From Candidatus Latescibacterota bacterium (lineage in GTDB: Bacteria > Latescibacterota > 4484-107 > B68-G9), in the NCBI GenBank assembly GCA_012961755.1, contig DTYS01000241.1:1-11859 (forward strand): 11,859 nt of DNA, written 5' to 3'. A model generated the notes under the pieces. The model was not told the DNA's origin and did not search any database. It saw only the letters and a program-made list of their open reading frames with translations. Made by a program: the position numbers and the translations under genes. Below, piece by piece: positions 1 to 5,825 of this stretch. Within the stretch, counting starts at the first letter, position 1. The number at the start of each line of letters is the position of its first letter.

Positions 1-2022
1 AAGAGGAAGGCGGTGGAGGCGTACGCGGAGATGCAGCCCTCAAGGGAGGGGGAGCTCAGGGCCGTATGGATCCACACGGCCTTCGGGGTCTCGGACTGGG
101 GATGGAAGAAGACCGCCCAGGTGTTATCAAAATATGGCTTCAACGCAATATTTGCGAACATGCTTTGGGGAGGTGTGGCCTACTATCCCTCCGAGGTCCT
201 GCCGGTAGCAGGAAGGGCCGAGGGGAGGGACCTTATGGCGGAGGCCGTGAAGTGGTGCCATAAGTATGGTCTGGAGTTTCACGTCTGGATGGTGAACAAC
301 TACTTAGGCTCCGGCACGCCGGAGGACTTCTTGGAGAAGTTGAGGGCCGAGGGGAGACTACAGAGGGATAAGGACGGGGACGAACTCCCCTGGCTCTGTC
401 CCTCGGACCCCAGGAACAGAGCTATGGAGAAGGAGGCCCTGTTGGAGGTCGTAAGGAAATATCCGGTGGATGGAATCCATTTCGATTACATCCGGTACCC
501 CGGGGCCTCGGCATGTTACTGCGATGGATGCAGGGAAAGGTTTCAGAGGGATACGGGGATAGAGGTGAGGGATTGGCCGGAGGATGTCATCTCGGGGCCA
601 CATTTCGCCGACTTCCAAAGGTGGAGGAGGGAGCAGGTCACCAAGCTCGTAGAGGAGGTGAGCAATGAGGTACGGAGGATAAGGCCGGACGTCAAAGTCT
701 CCGCTGCCGTGTTCCCGGACTGGAGGTCGGCCCGGTTCCAGGTAGGGCAAGATTGGAAGCTCTGGGTTGAGAGGGGATACCTGGACTTCGTCTGCCCCAT
801 GGACTACACAACTGACCCCGAGAAGTTCGGGGAATGGGTGAGGATGCAATCGATCTGGACCGAGGGCAGGATACCCCTCTACCCCGGCATAGGGGCCTAC
901 AGGATGACCGAGGGGGGGGAGGTCCTGCACCAGGTCGCCTTGGCGAGGGAACTTGGGGCCGACGGTTTCGTGATCTTCTCGTACACCGTCCGTACGGTCC
1001 AGGACTTCTTTCCCCTCCTCAGGAGGGGTGCGACCAAGGAAAGGACGTCCCCTCCCCACAGGTGGGACTGGACCTCCTTCGAGGTCCCCGAGGGCCTCGG
1101 AGGACATAGTTATTCACAGGGGGATTCGGTCCCCGTCAGGGTCGCGCTGGACCGGCTTCCGAAGTGGGCACGCAAGTTTCGTGCTGAGGTGGTGTTGGAG
1201 AAGACCGACGGCGAAGCGAAGAAGCTCGGGGTCCTGAAGCCGGAAAGTCCCTCCATCTCGACGATACTCAAGCCCGAGCCGGGGACGTACCGCATAGCCG
1301 TGCGGGGTTGGGTGAAGAAGGGATGGTGGAGGAAGGAGAGGTTCGTCTCGAGGAGCCCGGTCATAAGGGTCCTAACTCCCCAGGAGGTGGCCGAGAAGTT
1401 CCCATGCCTGGGCCCGAGGCCGGAGGGGGGGGTCGGGGTGTACGTGAACGGATGGGGTGGAAGGGCTATACTTGAAACCCTGAGGGGGGAAGGTCTACCG
1501 GCCTTCCCGGTGTGCGAGCTTTCCCAGGATGAACTCTCCTCCTGCAGGGTCCTAGTGCTCGCCCAGCCCAAGGACGTGCTCGTGTGGGACATGAAGACGA
1601 GGGGGAGGATAAGGATATGGGTCGAGGAAGGAGGAGGGCTCTTGGTCACCCACGATGCCGTGGGGTACAGGTACCTCGCTCCCATATTCCCTGAGGTCGC
1701 GAGGGGCGAGGGCCGTCCTGAGGGGAGGAGGTGGAGGGCCGTGGGCGACCATCCTGTATGCGAGGACCTGGACAAAGTAAACTGGAACCCCCACAGCTAT
1801 TACGACCACATAACCTTGAAGCTCGGACGGGAGGGCGTCATCTTGGCTGTGGACGAGGGGATGGAGCCCGTGGTCGCGGCCGGGAAGCCGGGAAAGGGGA
1901 GGTACGTAGCCTGCGGCCTTGCACTCGGGCTCGGCGCGGACGATAGGGACGAACTGCCGGAGGATCAGGAGAGGGAACTCCTCGTATCCTCCGTCCGTTG
2001 GCTCATGGGGGACGGGAGATGA
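1..2022 (+). CDS. GHL10-type glycoside-hydrolase-like protein with C-terminal ThuA/amidotransferase-like domain (probably 5'-partial)
   Basis: The frame is open to the first base. The first in-window start is GTG at 13, and residues below are counted from it. A purine-rich AGGAAGG lies only 2 nt before that GTG, too close to be a convincing ribosome site, so the gene probably begins upstream and any signal peptide is out of view. Residues about 15-335 resemble the glycosyl-hydrolase-like 10 (GHL10, YngK-like) TIM barrel: an AVWIHT first strand, VDGIHFDYIRYP at 152-163, and FVCPMDY at 259-265. A cysteine trio C168, C170, C173 follows the FDYIRYP strand. Residues about 365-455 look like a beta-sandwich linker domain. 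Residues about 473-667 resemble a ThuA/class-I amidotransferase-like fold, with GGGLLVTHDAVGYR at 540-553 and a GRYVACGLALGLG strand at 629-641. Carbohydrate processing is inferred from the family; the substrate is unknown. The gene is followed directly by a pseudogene scar. Confidence 0.8.
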   Translation, partial: KRKAVEAYAEMQPSREGELRAVWIHTAFGVSDWGWKKTAQVLSKYGFNAIFANMLWGGVAYYPSEVLPVAGRAEGRDLMAEAVKWCHKYGLEFHVWMVNNYLGSGTPEDFLEKLRAEGRLQRDKDGDELPWLCPSDPRNRAMEKEALLEVVRKYPVDGIHFDYIRYPGASACYCDGCRERFQRDTGIEVRDWPEDVISGPHFADFQRWRREQVTKLVEEVSNEVRRIRPDVKVSAAVFPDWRSARFQVGQDWKLWVERGYLDFVCPMDYTTDPEKFGEWVRMQSIWTEGRIPLYPGIGAYRMTEGGEVLHQVALARELGADGFVIFSYTVRTVQDFFPLLRRGATKERTSPPHRWDWTSFEVPEGLGGHSYSQGDSVPVRVALDRLPKWARKFRAEVVLEKTDGEAKKLGVLKPESPSISTILKPEPGTYRIAVRGWVKKGWWRKERFVSRSPVIRVLTPQEVAEKFPCLGPRPEGGVGVYVNGWGGRAILETLRGEGLPAFPVCELSQDELSSCRVLVLAQPKDVLVWDMKTRGRIRIWVEEGGGLLVTHDAVGYRYLAPIFPEVARGEGRPEGRRWRAVGDHPVCEDLDKVNWNPHSYYDHITLKLGREGVILAVDEGMEPVVAAGKPGKGRYVACGLALGLGADDRDELPEDQERELLVSSVRWLMGDGR

Positions 2023-2023
2023 A

Positions 2024-2157
2024 GGTGTTGAAGGGAACCTGCTCCACATCGTGGACGGGACATAAAGCCATATGTGCCCGAGTTCGACATCAGAAACGCC
2101 GAAGTGTAGGATGACAAGGTGCACAAGCTCGGAGAGAGGCACGATGGAAGGTTCCTG
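2024..2157 (+). pseudogene. trmO: Decayed C-terminal fragment of a TrmO/TsaA-family tRNA m6t6A37 methyltransferase gene
   Basis: No intact ORF exists here, but translating two frames in succession gives a recognisable TrmO C-terminus. The frame from 2024 reads GVEGNLLHIVDGT and stops at TAA 2063-2065. The frame from 2059 reads DIKPYVPEFDIRNAEV, stops at TAG 2107-2109, then continues DDKVHKLGERHDGRF. In the family these pieces are contiguous: a VEGN strand, a DGTPxLDIKPY motif, then a GWL-type segment and a terminal DDRF-like motif. The break inside DGT..DIKPY fits a loss of about 13 nt between two GAC copies. The N-terminal two thirds of the gene, including the start, is absent. The intact enzyme would methylate t6A37 in tRNA using SAM. 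The family call rests on memory of the motif; the frameshift and stop are seen directly. Confidence 0.65.
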
Positions 2158-2170
2158 GAACCTTCGTGCC
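2138..2170 (+). other. Strong hairpin upstream of the SufC gene (possible terminator or processing site)
   Basis: The outer arm GGCACG (2138-2143) pairs with CGTGCC (2165-2170). After a 4-nt one-sided bulge (2144-2147), AAGGTTC (2148-2154) pairs with GAACCTT (2158-2164) around a 3-nt loop. That gives 13 pairs in all. No T-run follows, so it is not a standard intrinsic terminator. It could stop or stabilise transcripts between the upstream gene and sufC, or be left over from the decayed trmO region it overlaps. Confidence 0.5.
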
Positions 2171-2210
2171 CGGACTCCTGGTAGGCCTGCTTGGCTGCAG
2201 GGCTCATGAC

Positions 2211-2942
2211 ATGCTCAAGGTACAGGACCTGTCCCTGAACCTCAACGGTAAGCCCATCCTCAGGAATATAAACCTGAGTATACACAGGGGAGAGATACAT
2301 TCTATCCTGGGGGCGAACGGCACGGGAAAGACCTCCCTCGCCTACGTCCTGATGGGGCTTTACAGGCCGACTTCTGGGAGGATAATATTTGAAGGGGAGG
2401 ACATAACAAAACTTTCCGTACACGAGCGTGCCAAGCGTGGGATAACCCTGGCGTGGCAGGAACCGGCGAGGTTCGAGGGGCTCACCGTGGGGGAGTACCT
2501 ACACTTGAGCAGGGAGAGGGGAGGGGGTTCCCTTTCCCCCGAAAGATGTCTGGAGATGGTGGGGTTGACCCCCTCCCTCTACCTCGGACGTCCGGTGGAC
2601 CAAACCCTCAGCGGGGGGGAGAGGAAGAGGATAGAGCTGGCCTCGGTATTGGCTATGGAGCCTAAGCTCGCCATCCTGGACGAGCCGGACTCCGGGATAG
2701 ATGCTCCCTCCTTGGACCAGGTGGCGAACGTCATAAGGACCTTGGCCAAGGGAGGAAGTTCGGTCCTTCTCATAACCCACCACGAGCAGATAGCGGAGAT
2801 AGCAGACAGGGCGTCCTCCCTCTGCGGGGGGATCATCCTTAAGACAGCAAGCCCGGAGGAGGTAGTGAGGTTCTTCAGGAACCACTGCAGGGAATGCCTC
2901 CACGTAAACCGACCGGAGGAAGAACTTGTCAGAAACTTTTGA
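2211..2942 (+). CDS. sufC: SufC-type ABC ATPase (Fe-S cluster assembly, SMS/SUF family)
   Basis: This 243-residue cytosolic ABC ATPase has every nucleotide-binding motif: Walker A GANGTGKT (34-41), Q-loop around WQEP (82-85), signature LSGGE (133-137), Walker B LAILDE (153-158) followed by the SufC-typical PDSGID, and switch His190 in LLITHH. SufC partners SufB/SufD scaffolds and drives their conformational change during Fe-S cluster assembly, and the next gene encodes exactly such a scaffold. An in-frame GTG at 2166 would add 15 residues, but it lies in the 3' arm of a strong hairpin and the extra residues do not resemble the family, so I chose ATG 2211; its ribosome site (GCAGGG, 8 nt upstream) is weak. 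The C-terminal tail has C226 and C229 in a CxxC arrangement, unusual for SufC. The gene end overlaps the next start by 17 nt, implying translational coupling. Confidence 0.92.
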   Translation: MLKVQDLSLNLNGKPILRNINLSIHRGEIHSILGANGTGKTSLAYVLMGLYRPTSGRIIFEGEDITKLSVHERAKRGITLAWQEPARFEGLTVGEYLHLSRERGGGSLSPERCLEMVGLTPSLYLGRPVDQTLSGGERKRIELASVLAMEPKLAILDEPDSGIDAPSLDQVANVIRTLAKGGSSVLLITHHEQIAEIADRASSLCGGIILKTASPEEVVRFFRNHCRECLHVNRPEEELVRNF

Positions 2943-3885
2943 CCGTAGCAGAGAATTCGAGGCCATAGTCGAGGCCTACGAACGGGGTGGAGGGGACCCG
3001 TCCGTCCTCCTGGACAGGAGGTTCGCCAGCTTTGTGGTGAGCGGGAACAGGATCCTCTCCTCCAATTCGGTTCCCGGGGTCGTGCTCGAAGGTCAGGAGA
3101 CGGAAACCGGCGTCAGGGCATACGTGAAGGTGGAGCCTGGGACGAAGGTCCCTTTCCCCGTGCACCTCTGCTTCGGGATGCTCCCCCGGGAGGGGCTCCA
3201 GGAGATAACCTCCGAATTCGAGATAGGGGAAGGTGCTAATGTCAAGTTCTTGGCCCACTGTTCCTTCCCTAACGCAGCGAACGTCAGGCACATCATGGAC
3301 TCCAGAGTCCACGTGGGACACGATGCGGAGATGGAATATTCCGAGACGCACTTCCACGGCCGGAGGGGAGGGACCGAAGTGGTCCCAAGGACCGAGGTCC
3401 AGGTGGAAGCTGGGGGGAGGTTCCGAAACCAGTTTAAGCTGATAACGGGAAGGGTAGGGAAACTTAACATAGAGCTGAACTCCGAACTTAAGGAGGGGGC
3501 AGTATGTGATTTGGAGGTCAAGGTCTACGGAAGGGGGGACGACGAAATCAGGGTCAGGGAATCCGTCTACCTCAACGGCACGGGATCGAGGGGACTTGTG
3601 AGGAGCAGGATAGTTGTGACGGAGGAGGCACAGAGTGAAGTCTTGGGAGAAATTGTCGGGAACGCTCCCTTCACGAGGGGGCACGTCGACTGCGTAGAGA
3701 TCGTACAGGGGGAGCGGGCTAAGGCCAAGGCCCTCCCCCTCCTTCAAGTTTTGGACCCTACGGCCAAGCTCACCCACGAGGCCGCGATAGGAAGTGTGGA
3801 CAAGAGGCAGGTGCAGACCCTTATGGCCAGGGGCCTTTCGGAGGAGGAGGCGGTGGAAGTTATAGTCAGAGGTCTGCTGAAGTGA
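2926..3885 (+). CDS. sufB: Short SufB/SufD-family Fe-S scaffold protein (SmsB-like)
   Basis: The protein is 319 residues, much shorter than classical SufB (about 470-495), and has only the SufBD core beta-helix plus a helical tail. It keeps the residues linked to cluster building in E. coli SufB: C256 in an RGHxxC context, equivalent to C405, and His284-Glu285 in LTHEAA, equivalent to H433-E434. The family-typical RGLSEEEA occurs at 302-309. Other cysteines are C82, C112 and C194. The start is TTG 2926, supported by GGAGGA at 2915-2920 with a 5-nt spacer, so translation is coupled to sufC. With no SufD, SufS or SufE next to it, the pair resembles the two-component SUF-like minimal system (SMS) of archaea and anaerobic bacteria, where one SufB-like subunit is thought to pair with itself. 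The exact subfamily is inferred. Confidence 0.88.
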   Translation: MSETFDRSREFEAIVEAYERGGGDPSVLLDRRFASFVVSGNRILSSNSVPGVVLEGQETETGVRAYVKVEPGTKVPFPVHLCFGMLPREGLQEITSEFEIGEGANVKFLAHCSFPNAANVRHIMDSRVHVGHDAEMEYSETHFHGRRGGTEVVPRTEVQVEAGGRFRNQFKLITGRVGKLNIELNSELKEGAVCDLEVKVYGRGDDEIRVRESVYLNGTGSRGLVRSRIVVTEEAQSEVLGEIVGNAPFTRGHVDCVEIVQGERAKAKALPLLQVLDPTAKLTHEAAIGSVDKRQVQTLMARGLSEEEAVEVIVRGLLK

Positions 3886-3896
3886 AGGGAGGCACC

Positions 3897-4274
3897 ATGC
3901 GCATAGCGTTCGCAGCGGACGACGACAGAGGATTGGATGCCCTGCTGAGCCAGCATTTCGGCCGCTGTCCGTACTACATACTTGTGGATGTCGAAGGGGG
4001 AGAGGTAAGGAAGGTCAGATCCATACGAAATCCCTTCTACCACGAACATGGCCGACCGGGACAGGTTCCGGAGCTCATCTACGGCCAGGGGGCGAAGGTC
4101 ATAATAGCCGGGGGTATGGGCCGGAGGGCCATAGATTTCTTCGGACGACTCGGCGTCCGGCCGATAACCGGGGTCTCGGGCACCGTAAGGGAGGTCCTGG
4201 AGGCATATTTGAGGGGGGAGCTCGCTGGTGTCGAGCCGTGCGACGAAGGTCCGCTCCCGGAGGAGCTTCAGTAA
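3897..4274 (+). CDS. NifX/NafY-like dinitrogenase iron-molybdenum cofactor family protein
   Basis: This is a 125-residue single-domain protein of the NifX/NafY/MTH1175-like family, which in nitrogen-fixing organisms binds or carries FeMo-co precursors and elsewhere has no settled role. Family marks are MRIAFAADD at the N-terminus, HFGRCPYY at 20-27, the N45-H51 stretch with a following HGRPGQ, and the glycine-rich AGGMGRRA strand at 71-78. Cysteines are C24 and C115. The start is ATG 3897: AAGGGAGG ends 4 nt before it. An in-frame GTG at 3882 overlaps the upstream stop and lacks its own ribosome site. The gene lies 11 nt after the SufB-like gene, so it is surely co-transcribed with the Fe-S pair. 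No nitrogenase gene is in view, so a general metallocluster-carrier role is an inference. Confidence 0.85.
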   Translation: MRIAFAADDDRGLDALLSQHFGRCPYYILVDVEGGEVRKVRSIRNPFYHEHGRPGQVPELIYGQGAKVIIAGGMGRRAIDFFGRLGVRPITGVSGTVREVLEAYLRGELAGVEPCDEGPLPEELQ

Positions 4275-4275
4275 A

Positions 4276-4369
4276 GGCTCGCATGAGGGATATCTGTGAT
4301 ACCGGGGCATGTCCTGCCGTTTGAACCTATTAGGGCACCCGGAGCTTAAAGATCTCCCTGTGATGCGCC
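4276..4369 (+). ncRNA. Candidate structured RNA or leader: long interrupted hairpin, class not recognised
   Basis: Nested helices cover almost the whole intergenic gap. CGCAT (4280-4284) pairs with ATGCG (4363-4367). AGGGA-T-ATCT (4286-4295) pairs with AGAT-C-TCCCT (4350-4359) with a single mismatch. CCGGG (4302-4306) pairs with CCCGG (4338-4342). TGCC (4315-4318) can pair with GGCA (4334-4337) around a 15-nt loop. Internal loops of about 6 and 7 nt separate helices two and three. No T-run follows, so a plain terminator is unlikely. It could be a riboswitch or leader of the radical SAM operon, or a small RNA. It is too short for a full 6S RNA, and no cobalamin-box sequence was recognised. Folding is by eye. 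Confidence 0.4.
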
Positions 4370-4413
4370 GGGCCGGATAATCGCGGGAGGGAAGCTGTAG
4401 CAAGGAGGTGACT

Positions 4414-5820
4414 ATGAAGGTCCTGCTCGTCAACCCTACGAGCGCCAACATATACGGCGCGTTGGGGAACAGATATCCTCCCCTGGGCCTGGCTTACTTA
4501 GCTGCTGTCACGAGGGAAAGGGGGTATACGGTCTCGATAGTCGATCTAGATCTGGAGCCGGAACACCCTGTAGATTTCGGAATGTGGGACGTCGTCGGGA
4601 TAACATCCGATACGCCAAGGTACCCCGAAGCCCTAAAGGTGGCCAAGGAGGCGAAGAAGGAAGGATGTATCGTAATTATGGGAGGATACCATGTGAGCTT
4701 CAGGGACGAGGAGGCCCTGTCCTCCGGCCTCGTGGACTATGTGGTGAGGGGCGAGGGCGATGAGGTCTTCCCGGCCCTCTTAGAGGCGTTGGACGAGGGC
4801 GAGCCTGAGGACGTCGCCGGGCTGTCGTTCAGGAGGAACGGGAGGTTCGTCCGAACCCAGAACCCCCTCCCTCCCCAGGACCTGGATTCCCTCCCCCTTC
4901 CCGCAAGGGACCTCCTCCCCATGGCGAAGTACCGCACGAACCTCAGGGGAAGGCCTTCCACCTCGGTCATAACGAGCAGGGGGTGTCCCTTCAACTGCCA
5001 CTTCTGCGCCTCTTCGGCCTTCGGTGGACTGAGATGGAGGCCGAGGAGCCCCAGCTCAGTGGTGGACGAGGTGGAGATGCTCTACAGGGATTACGGTTAC
5101 AGGGCCATAACCTTCATGGACGACAACTTCACCCTTTCCACTAAGAGGGTGTCCGAGTTCATAGATGAGCTCGACAGGAGGGGTCTGGACATATATTGGT
5201 ACTGCTTCTCAAGGGTGGATACCATAGTCAGGAACCCGGACCTCGTAAGGAGGATGGCCGAGGCAGGGGCTGTGGAGATATTCCTTGGGCTCGAAAGCGG
5301 CTCCCAGGAAGTCTTAAACTCTTACGGGAAGTGCACCACAGTGAAACAGGAGAAGGAAGCGGTGGAGATTCTAAGAAGCTGTGGTATAAGATCTTACGGA
5401 AGCTTCATGATAGGGGGGATAAGGGAGACCAGAGATATGGTGGAGCGCACCATAAGGCTCGCCGATGAGCTCTCCTTGGAGGCAGTCCAGTTCTCCGTAC
5501 TCACCCCATACCCCGGAACCAGGCTCTTCGAGCAGGCGAGGAAGGAAAGGAGGTTCCTGACCCACCTCTGGAGGTACTACGACGGCCTCCATGCTGTCAT
5601 GAGGCTGGACTTCCTCTCGCCCTTAGAGGTCCATAACCTCATTAGCAGGGCGTACAGAAGGGTCTACCTGAAGGCGAAGACGATACTGAAGAAGGTTTGG
5701 AAGGTGTTGTACAGACCCCAGGAGGTGACGTCCCTGGTCAGGGGAGGGATCGTAGCCTTCCAGGTTGGAAAGAGCTTTAAGGAGTACAGGCTGAAGCTAC
5801 AATCCGCCTTTGGGAGGTGA
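4414..5820 (+). CDS. Radical SAM protein with B12-binding-type N-terminal domain
   Basis: This 468-residue protein is a B12-dependent-type (class B, BchE/anaerobic cyclase-like) radical SAM enzyme. Residues about 1-135 form the Rossmann-like cobalamin-binding domain, with the usual RYPPLGLAYLA at 20-30, GITSD, and the IMGGYH strand at 88-93. The DxHxxG cobalt-ligand motif is absent, as is common in this class. The radical SAM barrel holds the [4Fe-4S] cysteines C191, C195 and C198 in CPFNCHFC, then FMDDN and a FLGLESGSQ strand. The last 60 residues are rich in lysine and arginine and could contact membrane or RNA. ATG 4414 is chosen because AAGGAGG sits 5 nt before it; an in-frame GTG at 4408 overlaps that site. 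Such enzymes do methylations, ring closures or C-C bond formation; the substrate here is unknown. The next radical SAM gene starts 5 nt after its stop. Confidence 0.88.
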   Translation: MKVLLVNPTSANIYGALGNRYPPLGLAYLAAVTRERGYTVSIVDLDLEPEHPVDFGMWDVVGITSDTPRYPEALKVAKEAKKEGCIVIMGGYHVSFRDEEALSSGLVDYVVRGEGDEVFPALLEALDEGEPEDVAGLSFRRNGRFVRTQNPLPPQDLDSLPLPARDLLPMAKYRTNLRGRPSTSVITSRGCPFNCHFCASSAFGGLRWRPRSPSSVVDEVEMLYRDYGYRAITFMDDNFTLSTKRVSEFIDELDRRGLDIYWYCFSRVDTIVRNPDLVRRMAEAGAVEIFLGLESGSQEVLNSYGKCTTVKQEKEAVEILRSCGIRSYGSFMIGGIRETRDMVERTIRLADELSLEAVQFSVLTPYPGTRLFEQARKERRFLTHLWRYYDGLHAVMRLDFLSPLEVHNLISRAYRRVYLKAKTILKKVWKVLYRPQEVTSLVRGGIVAFQVGKSFKEYRLKLQSAFGR

Positions 5821-5825
5821 TAGCC

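Noticed and set aside
358..1107. 249-codon minus-strand ORF within the hydrolase gene
   Set aside because: It lies wholly antisense to a conserved glycoside-hydrolase-like domain and shows no motif.
2019..2114. 31-codon ORF starting at an ATGA overlap with the hydrolase stop
   Set aside because: Its frame gives no recognisable protein, while the other two frames carry the trmO remnant.
2166..2210. GTG 2166 as the sufC start, adding 15 residues
   Set aside because: The codon lies in a hairpin arm, has no ribosome site, and the extra residues are not like SufC N-termini.
4321..4351. TTGAAC with TTAAAG as a promoter for the radical SAM genes
   Set aside because: The spacer is 19 nt, the matches are weak, and both boxes lie within the paired structure of the candidate RNA.
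4376..4381. GATAAT as a -10 box before the radical SAM genes
   Set aside because: It matches five of six bases, but no -35-like sequence lies at a suitable distance and no extended -10 is present.
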